From Saccoglossus kowalevskii (Eukaryota; Hemichordata; Enteropneusta; Harrimaniidae), in assembly GCF_000003605.2 (NCBI RefSeq), contig NW_003143810.1:48968-69615 (forward strand): a stretch of DNA of 20,648 nucleotides, written 5' to 3'. This document shows, one piece after another, positions 1 to 8,432 of the stretch. The notes below the pieces were generated by a model, which ran no database searches, was not told the origin of the DNA, and saw only the letters and a program-made list of their open reading frames with translations. The position numbers were made by a program, and so were the translations under genes. Within the stretch, counting starts at the first letter, position 1. Each line of letters opens with the position of its first letter.

Positions 1-1362
1 ACAACTGAGACTACAGGTGGCTGTGTCCCGTTCTCGACTTAAGCAGACTAAATCAATATGAGCTTCCTGGAAACGCCGAGCATCATATTATTCTCCGTGT
101 TCTGTTTCTACTGGTTAGCCTCGCTAGATTTGAGCAATACTTACCCGCACATACCGATACACCCAGTGAGTCAGCAACTCCCTCGATTCACCCAGTTTGG
201 CCAAGTAGTCGAGCATGGATTGCTCCCGTTCAGATTTTGCATGGCTCCATACGTATTCACCAGAGTGTGGAAACAGGTGGTGCTACTGCTGCGCCGGTTC
301 ACATCACATCGGTACACATCAACAAGTACCTAGATGACTGGTTGCTACACAACCCAACAAGGGGTGGTTAGTCAAACAGTAAGGCTAACACCAGATTTTC
401 TAGACCAGTTGAGCTACAGTTGGTATTCCTGGCCAGGGAGTTCGACACGGAGGTGGGCTTGGTACGGTCACTGCAGGCCTGTTGCTTGATGACCTAGCCA
501 AATGCCGAGTCAGTGGTCCATCTGTGTCCCTCCGAGAACTAATGCGGATCATCGGAATGATGTCAGTGGTTCGCAGGGTAGTTCCCCTAGGCCGTGTTAC
601 GCAGCCGCTCGTTACAACGCACTTTTGTTGCAACACCAGGCTCTCTTACGAAGGATGCCTTGTCCTGGTGGTCGGCAATTGCCAACCCCAGGCAGGCGGC
701 CCCTTGGGCCCACTCGCCATAGCTATGAAACAGATGCCTCCCTCACATGTTGGGGAGTGCACCTATTGGACGAACAAGCCCAATGGAAAATATGGCCCCT
801 GCATTAGATTCAGGACTGCCATATCAACTGGCTCAAACTGAAAGAAGTGCGCTTAGCACTACTTTACTTTCTACCCATAATTCGAGACCACAGATTCTTG
901 CTTTGCATGGACAACACGGGGGTGGACTCCTATAGCTACAAGGAAGGGGGACCAGATCCCCATCGTTGTCAATCTTAGCAGAGCAAACTCTCCTTTGGCA
1001 CCAGGAATACAATGTGGAGTTAGCAGCACGCCACCTTCTAGGGTTGAGAAACAGTCAAGCGGACGCCCTCTCGTGGCGGCTCCATCTCCAGAACGTGGAG
1101 TGGCGAATAACCTCAATGGGTAACCTCCAGACTGTTTCTGTGGTGGGACGGTCCATGATTAGACCTATTCACCACACCCCAGAATGCCAAGCTCCCATCG
1201 TACACCACACTCCTGCCGACTCCAGGAGCCTGGGCCAGAGAAACTTTGTCAATCCCGTAGACCCACATGGATGGTACACTTTTCCTCCCTTCCCACTATT
1301 CAGCGAGTACCACTACTTTTTGAAATGTTATTCGAATCACCAGGCGTGCTTGCGAACTTCTG
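1..1362 (+). pseudogene. DIRS-like retrotransposon reverse transcriptase and RNase H, broken
   Basis: This is a remnant of the pol region of a tyrosine-recombinase (DIRS-like) retrotransposon; it runs off the left edge of the window. Seen in order: RT fingers/palm with SNTYPHIPIHP (about 133-165) and GLLPFRFCMAPYVFTRV (about 220-270); a frameshift; the catalytic box YLDDW at 327-341; then VFLAREFDTEVGLVR (from about 423). After a further shift comes SLRELMRIIGMM with VVPLGR (about 530-590), then the RNase H start TDASLTCWG (about 733-760), HINWLKLKEVRLAL (about 819-860), MDNTGV (about 907-924) and LAEQTLLWHQEYN with QADALSWR (about 975-1080). The C-terminal connection with FPPFPLF follows at about 1280-1305. 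The coding frame changes at least four times and in-frame stops are present, so no functional protein is made. The usual Glu in the family's HINxLEL block appears to be Lys here. Family assignment rests on the motif series. An Ngaro-type relative is less likely. Confidence 0.85.
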
Positions 1363-1428
1363 TCCCAACCAGACGGCGCACTGCCTTTGAGCCCAGCAGT
1401 GTGCCACTTACACGCATCAAGACTCTCA

Positions 1429-1506
1429 GATTTTTTTGAGTGGGCTGCCAACGCCCTGGCCAGGGCAAACAGGGATCCCACCAACACAGCCTACGTCTCG
1501 AAATGA
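1429..1506 (+). pseudogene. DIRS-like tyrosine recombinase, N-terminal fragment
   Basis: About 25 codons read FFEWAANALARANRDPTNTA and then YVSK before a TGA. In DIRS-type elements the RNase H domain is followed by a tyrosine recombinase whose core-binding domain starts with a similar pattern (a helix with A-x-x-A, then R-x-S/P-T-x-x-x-Y). Order and spacing behind the RNase H fit that reading. No recombinase catalytic residues (R, H-x-x-R, Y) could be found downstream, so the recombinase is truncated. The exact 3' end of the element is not visible; the following 250 bases give no recognisable coding sequence. Confidence 0.55.
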
Positions 1507-1862
1507 CGTGCGTACACTGATGTAGTGGAAGGGAGCACCTGAATTTCTCTTGAGGATAGTGAGATGCAACTGCTCCACAGACTGTCGCATCAGAAACCTG
1601 CAGAAAGCACAACCTTGAATGTTCTGCAGTTTGTGGTCAATGTCGAGGATCTGGATGCACAAATGTAGTTCAGATATCTGATGAAGATAGAGATGACGAT
1701 TAGTAATTACATTAATCAAACGATACACTTTTGGACAGAATTAAATCAAAAATATAGTTTATAGAGTTGAAAATTTACGTTTAAATAGTCTATTATGTAT
1801 ATAGTATAGCAGATTTGTAGACCAAAGTGTTTCATTCCTCTAGTTTATCTTTTAGATGTGAC
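1507..1862. other. Unassigned stretch after the DIRS-like remnant
   Basis: No gene is recognisable. The first about 200 bases may still be degraded DIRS-like sequence. From about 1740 the sequence becomes strongly AT-rich. Confidence 0.5.
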
Positions 1863-2290
1863 GGCCATGTTGGATTTATGCAGATGAAGCATCTGTCTAC
1901 CCAGGAAACCATTTATTTACATCTTTTCTGTACTGTACGATTCTGTTTAAATTGGTATTATAAAATTGCCACACAGAAGAGAAGCCGGAAAAGAAGTTAC
2001 ATTAAATAATTATATTATCGCGGCCAATATTGGATTTATGCTAATTTTCATCTACCCAATCAACACATTTGGCACTCTCATACCTTCTCCGACTCAAAAC
2101 AGTACCATAGCATCATGATTTTTTAAAATACTTCATCTAGAATTAAAAAAATGTTCAAATAGTTATATTTTCATGTTGTAAAAATGTGCAAAACGGTCAT
2201 ATTGAATATATGCAAATTAGGTATATTTCGGAAGCCTGGATTTTCCTAGACTTTTATTATGTCAATCTAGATACCTTTCTAAAAAGCACT
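1863..2290 (+). repeat. Three diverged copies of a 160-170 bp tandem repeat
   Basis: Each copy starts with a variant of GGCCATNTTGGATTTATGC: at 1863 (GGCCATGTTGGATTTATGC), 2022 (GGCCAATATTGGATTTATG) and 2195 (GGTCATATTGAATATATGC). Spacings are 159 and 173 bp. The first two copies also share a CTACCCA block about 35 bp downstream (1897 and 2053). The third copy runs into AAATTAGG and GGAAGCCTGGATTTT, which resembles one unit of the 46 bp repeat that follows, so the two repeat types may belong to one composite element. Confidence 0.65.
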
Positions 2291-2481
2291 GTGAAGAAAT
2301 TATTTTTGTTGCAATTTGTAACGGGTTGGCCCCCCTTTTTTCACTAGAATGACTGAACTATATGATCACCATTCATGTCCAGTCCATTGTGATCCCACTT
2401 CATGTTCACCCCATTGGATTAATATTCTGCTTCTTTCAGACCTAAAGTCTGAAACCATACTAAACATGAAAATGTATGTGA

Positions 2482-2838
2482 AGTTGGTAGTTAAAGAAAT
2501 CTGGAATTAAAGTACTAAATCTTGTTAGTCAGGTAGATATAAGAATCTGGTACACATTGACTAAGATGATTTTAATCTAGTAGCTACAATGAATGTAGAA
2601 TATGATCACATAAGTTACATTTACAAGAATCCAGAGACAGTAAACATGGAATTCATGGTTGGGATCATGTCTTGAATCACATAGTCTGGTATTCGTGCAA
2701 ATCAAGTAAATACGGAAGTCTGGAATTTATGGGCTAGAATAACATTAATCAAGTAGCTCTAGGTATCTTTAATTCATGGACTACAATAACATAATTCTTA
2801 TAGCTTTATAAAGCTAGAATTCATGAACAGTGCTTACG
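2482..2838 (+). repeat. 46-47 bp minisatellite, left part
   Basis: Units begin with AATCAAGTA or AATCAGGTA, continue with a GGAGTCTGGAATT-like block and end in CATGGACTAGAATAACATT-like sequence. Clear unit starts are 2527, 2574 (weak), 2700 (47 bp), 2747 (46 bp) and 2793. Units between about 2574 and 2699 are more diverged and one is shortened. The last unit is cut by the DNA transposon that starts at 2839 and continues after it. Confidence 0.75.
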
Positions 2839-2839
2839 C
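2832..2839. repeat. Left target-site duplication of the 1.19 kb DNA transposon
   Basis: GCTTACGC matches GTTTACGC at 4032-4039 with one mismatch. The final C may be shared with the first base of the inverted repeat (CATAGACAG). An 8 bp duplication is the length expected for hAT-type transposons. Confidence 0.6.
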
Positions 2840-2870
2840 ATAGACAGTATAGCAGGAAAGACAAGCAACT
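2839..2870 (+). repeat. Left terminal inverted repeat of the 1.19 kb transposon
   Basis: It matches the reverse complement of 3996-4031: 14 identical outer bases (CATAGACAGTATAG), then an AGGA block, an indel and a shared AAG/GAGCAACT stretch. Confidence 0.75.
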
Positions 2871-3100
2871 CCAGTATGGTCTGGAAAAAAGTTAAGCCAA
2901 TTTAAATTGACCGTTAACCTAAACTAAATGGTTATTTGGATTTCTCGTAAAATATGTGTTTTTAGGCGGCAAGAGTCGTGAACTCTCGTGAAATGCTTTA
3001 TTTCGTTGACAAGCGTCAGCTAGAGTATCCTAAAAGTCTTTGAAAAATTAATATATTCTTTGCATAATGGCGGTTGTTAATTATGGGTTCGTATGTGTAG

Positions 3101-3409
3101 ATGATTTGCTTGCTGTTTTTGTTTTCGGATTTCGATGACGGTGGAAATGATAGTAAAGAAGATCCTAACGCAGAAGACGAAGTCAACCATGTTAACAACC
3201 CTGCATGTGAGTTAGAACCTCGGCAGAAACGTGGAAAGCGTAGAGATTCGCGTTTTTTGTTATCGTCACGTAAAAGAAACCTTTTGAAACAATTTTAAAT
3301 GCTAACAAAAAACGAAAGTAGTGTCAGTGAAAATTATCATAACAAAGAGAATCGTGCATCATTTGAAAAAAGGTATTCGTGTTATTTTGTCGAAAATGGG
3401 GTACAAATT
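3101..3409 (+). pseudogene. Unrecognised ORF inside the DNA transposon, one internal stop
   Basis: An open frame of 65 codons from ATG 3101 ends in TAA (3296-3298) and continues in the same frame for about 36 more codons to TAG near 3409. The first part has an acidic stretch (DFDDGGNDSKEDPNAEDE) and then a basic cluster (RQKRGKRRDSR) that could act as a nuclear localisation signal. The part after the stop contains SSVSENYHNKENRASFEKRY. Acidic-plus-basic N-terminal ends occur in many transposases, but no DNA-binding or catalytic motif is visible, so the family stays open. The downstream direct repeats (3329-3780) start inside the second half of this frame. Confidence 0.4.
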
Positions 3410-3780
3410 TAGACGTGAATTCCAGTTGAAAGAGAGAACATGTAGTCAATGTGGGGACGGAGTCAAAGTCTATTTAAAAAAACAGACAGAAAACAAACAA
3501 AAAACAAGCGTAATCGGTAGAAAATAACATAATTACAAGATTCATGCATCATGAAAACGAAAATATTCGAGTTATTTTTTCGAAAACGGGGTACAAACTT
3601 AGACTAGCATTCCTGTTGAAAATGTGAACATGTAGTCAAGTTGGCGACATACGTGAAAACAGACGCATTGAAAGACCATAGTCAGTGAAAAATAGCATAA
3701 TAAGAAGATTCATACATCATAAAACAATAAGTTATTATTATTAATAAGTAGTATTTTGTCGACAAAGGGGTACAAACCGA
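3329..3780 (+). repeat. Three-copy direct repeat inside the DNA transposon
   Basis: Copies start at GAAAAT/GAAAAA motifs at 3329, 3520 and 3687 (spacings 191 and 167 bp). Shared blocks in order are CATAATNA, GATTCATGCATCAT-like, TTATTTTGTCGAAAA, GGGGTACAAA and, in the first two, GAACATGTAGTCAA. The third copy has an inserted ATTATTATT run and ends after GGGGTACAAACCG. Confidence 0.75.
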
Positions 3781-3851
3781 AAGTAACAATTAGCTACCAC
3801 CACAAGTACGGAAACACTACTGCTGTATAAAACTAGCTTTCAATTTTAAGC

Positions 3852-3930
3852 AATATCTTTTGCATATTTCGGAAAGAAAATGATTCATTTAATATCTTTT
3901 ACATATTTCGGAAAAAAAAACGATTCATTT
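3852..3930 (+). repeat. 39-40 bp tandem duplication near the transposon right end
   Basis: Two adjacent copies (3852-3890 and 3891-3930) each begin AATATCTTTT and contain CATATTTCGGAAA and GATTCATTT. They differ at only a few positions, so this duplication is younger than the three-copy repeat upstream of it. Confidence 0.85.
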
Positions 3931-3995
3931 ACGGAGAGATACTTGTAGCTCGATACAAAAGCCACGACTTAAAAAATGACTTAGATATTTGCCGC

Positions 3996-4031
3996 AGTTG
4001 CTCGTCCTTAATTCCTACTATACTGTCTATG
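3996..4031 (-). repeat. Right terminal inverted repeat of the 1.19 kb transposon
   Basis: It is the inverted partner of 2839-2870 and ends CTATACTGTCTATG. Confidence 0.75.
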
Positions 4032-4039
4032 GTTTACGC
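4032..4039. repeat. Right target-site duplication of the 1.19 kb DNA transposon
   Basis: GTTTACGC pairs with GCTTACGC at 2832-2839. Confidence 0.6.
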
Positions 4040-4040
4040 T

Positions 4041-4133
4041 AATCAGGTAAATATGGGGATCTAAATTCACAGACTGGGATCATGCTAATCAGGTAGTTTC
4101 AGGAGTCTTGAATTTTTGGACCAGAATAATGTT
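4041..4133 (+). repeat. 46-47 bp minisatellite, right part
   Basis: Two units (4041-4086 and 4087-4133) both start AATCAGGTA and end in ATCATGCT or AATAATGTT. They are the continuation of the array at 2482-2838 beyond the inserted transposon. Confidence 0.75.
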
Positions 4134-5240
4134 GGTCTATGGGCTGCAAAATGCAAGTCCGACTTTTTGGATAGATTAGATAATGACATTTCAAATTCCT
4201 CAGTACATGGTGACATTAACACTCTTGGAGATTGCAATAGCCGAACAGAGATATTGTTAGACTATAGTCATGTAGATAAAGATAATTTATTTATATCTTC
4301 GCATGATACTAACTTCAATAATGGCATCTCTACTATCCGTAATAATAGGGATACAACAATTAATACACTTTGTAAAGATCTATTGGATTTCAACCTATCC
4401 AAAACAATTCTTGAAAATCACCAATGAACTAAAAGCCTCTAATAATACGCAATCTTACCCAATCTCAGCAGAAACGACTATGACAAAAATGAATAGAATT
4501 AATAGAGATGAATATAACAATTTCCACAGTTACTGTAGTCTATCCTCTAAAATCAATGATCTAGAAAACAAACAAATGGTTGAGAGTGAATTAAATAATC
4601 TAATAAATAAGACAGAGATCAAAGTTGCAATTAAACAAATTAAGACAAAAAGGCATCAGGTTATGATGGCTTCTGCTCCGAAATGTTCTGATTTTCCAAT
4701 GAAATATATTCAATCTAATTCTGAACTTACCCAGACACATTTATTTCTAACATTTTTTAAAAAGGCGACAAATCACAGCCAGAAAATTATAGAGAAATTG
4801 CAGTTTCTAATTTTGATGGAAAACACCTTTTGTAGCGTAATTAAGAATAGACTTTATTGAGACCAATAATGGTTAACATAATAGCCAGGCTTTCGTAATG
4901 AACATGTTTTTATTTTAAAAACTATTATCACCAAATATGTGAAGTTGAATGGTAAACTGTATACCTGCTTCATTGACTTTCAAAAAGCGTTTGATACAGT
5001 TTTCAGAAATGTCATCAATGGGAAAATATATAGAATTATTAAACACAGGTATATTAATACACAATTATATATACGCTACAACACCAGAAGGAGTCTGACG
5101 AAGAATGTGTTATTAGTCCTATTTTATTTAATCTCTATATTAATGATCTTCATAATTCATTAGATAATTCTGCAGGAGATTAAGTTCAGTTAAATAAAGT
5201 CCTCTATGCAGATAAGTTTGTATTAATCTCTATAACAAAC
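4134..5240 (+). pseudogene. LINE-A: broken non-LTR retrotransposon ORF2 (endonuclease and reverse transcriptase)
   Basis: Fragments of a LINE ORF2 polyprotein in the normal order. The apurinic-like endonuclease appears as FLDRLDNDIS, then GDCNSRTE at 4227-4250, the GDFN-type metal-binding motif with F changed to C. The RT region follows: NNLINKTEIKVAIKQIKT (about 4595-4650), NYREIAVSNFDGK (about 4785-4825), then in another frame CSVIKNRLY (to 4857). Palm motif A is in YTCFIDFQKAFDTV (about 4960-5000), and SPILFNLYINDLHN lies at about 5117-5160. The catalytic YADD box is YADK (5205-5216). The frame changes several times and parts of RT are deleted. The element is truncated at both ends: the 5' side abuts the minisatellite and the 3' side stops in the palm at the junction with LINE-B. 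The clade is not certain; an RTE-like or CR1-like group is possible. Confidence 0.8.
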
Positions 5241-5242
5241 TG

Positions 5243-6390
5243 GTATGTTTAGCGCCAGTGCTACAGTTCACAAATTTTCACAGCAACAGATTAACACGAA
5301 CACAAAACAAACATCTCTGGTGAATAATGTCAAAATCGTCTTTAAGATCAGATCATGAGTAATTTTGTGACTCAAATAATTAAATAACTCAACAAATTCT
5401 AATTCTTGACTACATAAATAAACTGGTGGTATATTACTCTGTTTATGACGGCTAGGAAAATACATACATTTTGTTTCCTTAATGTTATAAATAATATCAT
5501 GATCGCTTTTGATAGGGAGGCAATGAGGCACGTGTCGTTTGTATAGCTTAAATTATTAACCAATTGTGGTACCAACCTGACGACCACATACAAGCTTATT
5601 TATTTCACAATCTAAGTCATCTACATTAAGGTTGAACAGAGCCGGGGCATAATAAGACTTTTACGAACCAGAAAAGACTGTTTCCCCATTTAACACAGTA
5701 ATGTTGATGTTGATACCAGTTCACTAACTGCCGAGTAATGTATGGGAAGATTTTCCGATGCACAAGTTTTTTAAATAACGTCCAATGGTTTGCTCTATCG
5801 AAGGCCTTGGAAGCATCGAGAAAACACTCGAACTTAATACATCCCATGGTGTTATAATTTAATTTCTTTGAGAACAAGAATACACAAATCAGTTGAATGT
5901 TTCTTTTCAAAACCAAATTGGATATCGAAAGTTTCAATGTAGGATTCACACCCCACAAGCAGTGCTCGCTCCAAGACTTTAGAAAACACTGATGTTATTT
6001 CTATTGGGCCGTAATTGTTCTGGCTGGTGACGTCACCATTCTTGCTCTTAATTATTGACACTGAAATACGTTGCGGAATTGTTCCATGAATTAAAATCGC
6101 TGTAAAAAAGTGTACACTCAGTGTAGAGCTGGCGTATTTAAAAGCTCGGCACACATACTGTCGGTACCACCCGATTTCTCAAGAGGTAGTTTCCTTATAA
6201 TGTCATTAATTTCCGAACTATAAACACGTGGGATATCGTCATCCAGTTTATTAAGATGATCCATTACTTCTGTGTTATGTTTGTCGGACTTAACTGAGTT
6301 CAGTATACCTTCAAATTGGTTAGCCCACATATTTGCAATACTAGATTCACCTGGATGGTAGTAATGTGGTGTTGGGTGGTGATTTCTTTC
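5243..6390 (-). pseudogene. LINE-B reverse transcriptase segment
   Basis: Minus-strand frames give, in order: IANMWANQFEGILNSV (about 6345-6290), SSEINDIIRKLPLEKSGGTD (about 6225-6165), HGTIPQRISVSIIKSKNGDV (about 6090-6030), NYGPIEITSVFSKVLERAL (about 6020-5965), FDIQFGFEKKHSTDLCI (about 5925-5875), palm motif A in CFLDASKAFDRANHW (about 5826-5780), and CVKWGNSLF. The catalytic box YADD is YTND (5545-5534) in LSYTNDTCLIAS. The thumb follows with FPSRHKQSNIPPVYL and LEFVELFNYLSHKI (about 5450-5350). Frameshifts separate at least four frames. The motif order is diagnostic for a LINE RT, and it is non-functional. Confidence 0.85.
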
Positions 6391-6552
6391 TAAAAAAAAC
6401 GCTCATCAAGTTTGTTGGCAGAATGCGAATTTAAACTTCATCCTCGATGACGTCACAAATTGCGAAATATAACCATGATTCGGTTTACCTGCTTCACGTC
6501 ATACTGAAAAACACTCACGGGCTAAGGTATGAGCATCCTTAACAATATCATT

Positions 6553-6738
6553 CTACCTATGTACCGGTTTAAAACACTTATGGGAATTTATATGACTAAA
6601 AGTAATGATTTGTTGACTGAATTTATTTTGGCAGTTTATATTAGTACATGTAAGTGCGTCTACCGGAATATTAAGCAATCCCTTACAAAGTTCACAATTA
6701 TTGGTATATTTGATATTTTTTTTATTGTTGAAGCACAT
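6553..6738 (-). pseudogene. LINE-B linker between endonuclease and RT
   Basis: The frame contains NNCELCKGLLNIPVDALTCT and then NINCQNKF. The block LLNIPVDALTCTxxNC matches, as I know the family, the linker that follows the endonuclease in this LINE group (pattern NI-IP-DAL-CT-x-x-x-C). It is not an independent zinc-finger gene. Its position between the endonuclease (7882-7500) and RT (6390-5243) of the same strand fits. Confidence 0.55.
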
Positions 6739-7500
6739 TCAGTGAATCATCATGACTTTGCCGATGACAATCAACTATACACACACACTAATGTTCATCA
6801 AATCGGTTCAACTATCAAGATTGTCCAGAATAGGTGATTTTCCGTACAATTGCGAGATCTCGCGAGAAGCATGAAAAACGCGCGTCGAACGTCTGCCGCA
6901 AAAACTCGAATTTCTTAATTTTGTAGCTCACATCGACCGGCCGATCTTCGACAGAGAAATATTGCTTTCGAATACCCTGACTTAATCGAAAGTGTCTATC
7001 ATCAAATGTGTACAGCACATTATTAAGCATCGAAATACCCCAAAATATTTTCGCATTTGTCGAATCCCACGCGATGTTTGACGCCACTACGACGCTATGA
7101 CCTTTGTTTGTCCTGTTTTTACGTTCGATTTCACGCATAACGCGTGATTCTCGCAGTGAACGGAAAATGGTCAATTGCATTACCGACATCAAAAATTTAA
7201 TGACACGAAACAAATTACAACTTAATGATTTAAAAACCGAGGCTATGCTTGTTTGCTCATCAAAAGTAGCATTTAAATCACACGGTCAACGTACATTCCA
7301 ATATTCAGATCCAAACATTTGGAATTGCATACCCTTCTCAATCCGCCATTTAGTCTCACATTTAAGAGGGCATTAAAACATATCACTGTAGTAATTTTAC
7401 TAGTTTTAATTTGTTTTGTTTTTTCTATAGTACTTGTGACTTTTATTGATAGACTTTTACGTTATGTAATACGCATATAGCTCATTTTAGGAAAATATGC
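6739..7500 (+). pseudogene. CR1/L2-like LINE 3' fragment inserted into LINE-B
   Basis: Plus-strand RT remnants begin with VEAHSVNHHDFADDNQLYTH, where FADD at 6757-6768 is the catalytic box, and continue to STIKIVQN. After the 6833-7172 insertion the same protein resumes with CITDIKNLMTRNKLQLND and KTEAMLVCSSK (about 7175-7270), the usual segment behind ADDTQLY in CR1/L2 elements. About 100 residues are then missing before HGQRTFQYSDPNIWN and CIPFSIRHLV (about 7283-7355), the conserved ORF2 C-terminus. A frameshift precedes LTFKRALKHI (about 7357-7386). The remainder to about 7500 is probably its 3' untranslated part. The element is 5'-truncated, internally deleted and inserted head-to-head against LINE-B. 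The outer borders (about 6725 and 7500) are approximate. Confidence 0.8.
6833..7172. mobile_element. 340 bp inverted-repeat (MITE-like) element inside the CR1-like fragment
   Basis: The arms GGTGATTTTCCGTACAATTG (from 6833) and, on the minus strand from 7172, GACCATTTTCCGTTCACTG share ATTTTCCGT-N-CA and a following TGCGAGA. The insertion falls exactly where the CR1-like protein is interrupted between VQN and CITDIK, and the trinucleotide AAT is present on both sides. The interior is richer in CpG than the surroundings and holds the perfect palindrome GCGAGATCTCGC at 6852-6863. A 132-codon minus-strand frame (7213-6815) crosses the whole element but matches nothing I recognise. Confidence 0.55.
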
Positions 7501-7890
7501 GCATGATAAGTCCTCTAAATAATTGCTGTATTTTATCAGTAGTTATTTTTGACCAGCTGGCACGCGTGTTTCCATTAATACCATAGCTATTATTTGTTGC
7601 GTTTGTAACCATTTTTTCAGTCCGACAGGTAATCGACATATGATGCAACATAGTCATAGCATATATCAATACCTATATTGTCCAATACGAGTTTACAGTA
7701 GAACTGCAATGATCTAACCAAGAGGTGGCGTTATGTGCTTCATTCAGGTATGTAAATTTATCGTCAGAGTTGCCATGAAATTCAAGATCAGAAATCAGTA
7801 ATTCTTCCTCAATACTAAGCTCTCGTAACTCGCTACAAAAATGCGAGTGCGACCGTAGATCTGTATCCCAGTCTCCTAGCAAGTTCGCGC
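7480..7890 (-). pseudogene. LINE-B endonuclease segment
   Basis: Minus-strand frames give LLGDWDTDLRSHSHFCSELR (from about 7885), containing the GDFN-like motif GDWDTD at 7876-7859, then YLNEAHNATSWLDHCSST (about 7750-7700), and after a frameshift NTRASWSKITTDKIQQL (about 7570-7515). EAHxxTSWLDHC followed by WSK-x-T is the characteristic C-terminal half of the endonuclease domain of APE-type LINEs. The element is 5'-truncated here. Confidence 0.8.
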
Positions 7891-8396
7891 CGCGAGAGGG
7901 GTGGTGAGTAGACCCCCCTCCCCATGCAAAATTACGTGCCGCCGCCTCTGTGTTTGACCAAGGGGGTGGGCGATACTGCCCGCTAATGTGTGATTAGAAA
8001 ATAAACTGCAGAGATGGGGAAAATATCTGGTGTTACGTTAATTCGAATTCAATAATTACTGTCTGTGTGATATTCAGAGAAGACATATCACGAATAAATG
8101 TGCATACTATGCATATGTTTCAAGTGAAGTGTCGAGAAACGTTTCCCCTGAAAACGTATTTCATTTGAATAAGCCATGCTCAGACGATATCAGAAATGTC
8201 TATTTTTAAAAAATATGCTGATGATGACTGGGGGAAAATGCCCGTTGCACCGTAACTATTAACACTCTGAACTGTACATTACGATGTCCACAAAAGCATT
8301 CTTAACGCGAACTAGGTCATCAACCAGTAACTAAAAGTGCCAGAGCAGTGTGACTCCCCACGAATGAACATCGACTGACCGAGGCTTCCAGCGTAG
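7891..8396. other. GC-rich patch then unassigned sequence
   Basis: 7883-7975 is GC-rich with C and G runs (ACCCCCCTCCCC, AAGGGGGTGGG) and a short stem GGGCGATACTGCCC. It looks like a short dispersed repeat but has no clear ends. 8000-8396 holds no recognisable gene. Confidence 0.4.
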
Positions 8397-8432
8397 ACAC
8401 TGTTTATTGCGGGGTCCATAGTACTCTCTCAG

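Larger units (their letters stand above)
2839..4031. mobile_element. Non-autonomous or decayed DNA transposon, hAT-like ends
   Basis: The termini are near-perfect inverted repeats. The left end starts CATAGACAGTATAG and continues to AAGCAACT (2839-2870). The right end, read on the minus strand from 4031, gives CATAGACAGTATAG and continues to GAGCAACT, with a 3-4 bp indel between the arms. The flanks carry a 7-8 bp direct repeat. Removing the element plus one flank copy restores the 46-48 bp register of the surrounding minisatellite, which independently supports the boundaries. The interior holds a broken acidic/basic ORF and a three-copy direct repeat. No transposase catalytic domain is recognisable. 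The superfamily (hAT) is inferred from duplication length only. Confidence 0.75.
5243..7890 (-). mobile_element. LINE-B: non-LTR retrotransposon remnant, split by a later insertion
   Basis: Reading on the minus strand, endonuclease remnants at 7882-7500, a linker segment at 6738-6553 and an RT segment at 6390-5243 occur in the order of one ORF2. The gap between endonuclease and linker is filled by a plus-strand CR1/L2-like fragment, which is the simplest explanation for the split. The 5' side stops at a GC-rich stretch at about 7890 within the endonuclease. The 3' side stops at about 5243 in the thumb, where it meets the 3' side of LINE-A. There is no 3' tail, so the 3' end has been lost by deletion or rearrangement. 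Confidence 0.75.

Noticed and set aside
400-636. Minus-strand frame across the DIRS-like region
   Set aside because: It is a shadow of the RT/connection coding sequence on the plus strand.
6553-6738. Independent zinc-finger (PHD-like) ORF, from its cysteines
   Set aside because: The cysteine spacing does not complete a PHD or RING pattern, and NIPVDALTC fits the endonuclease-RT linker of LINE-B.
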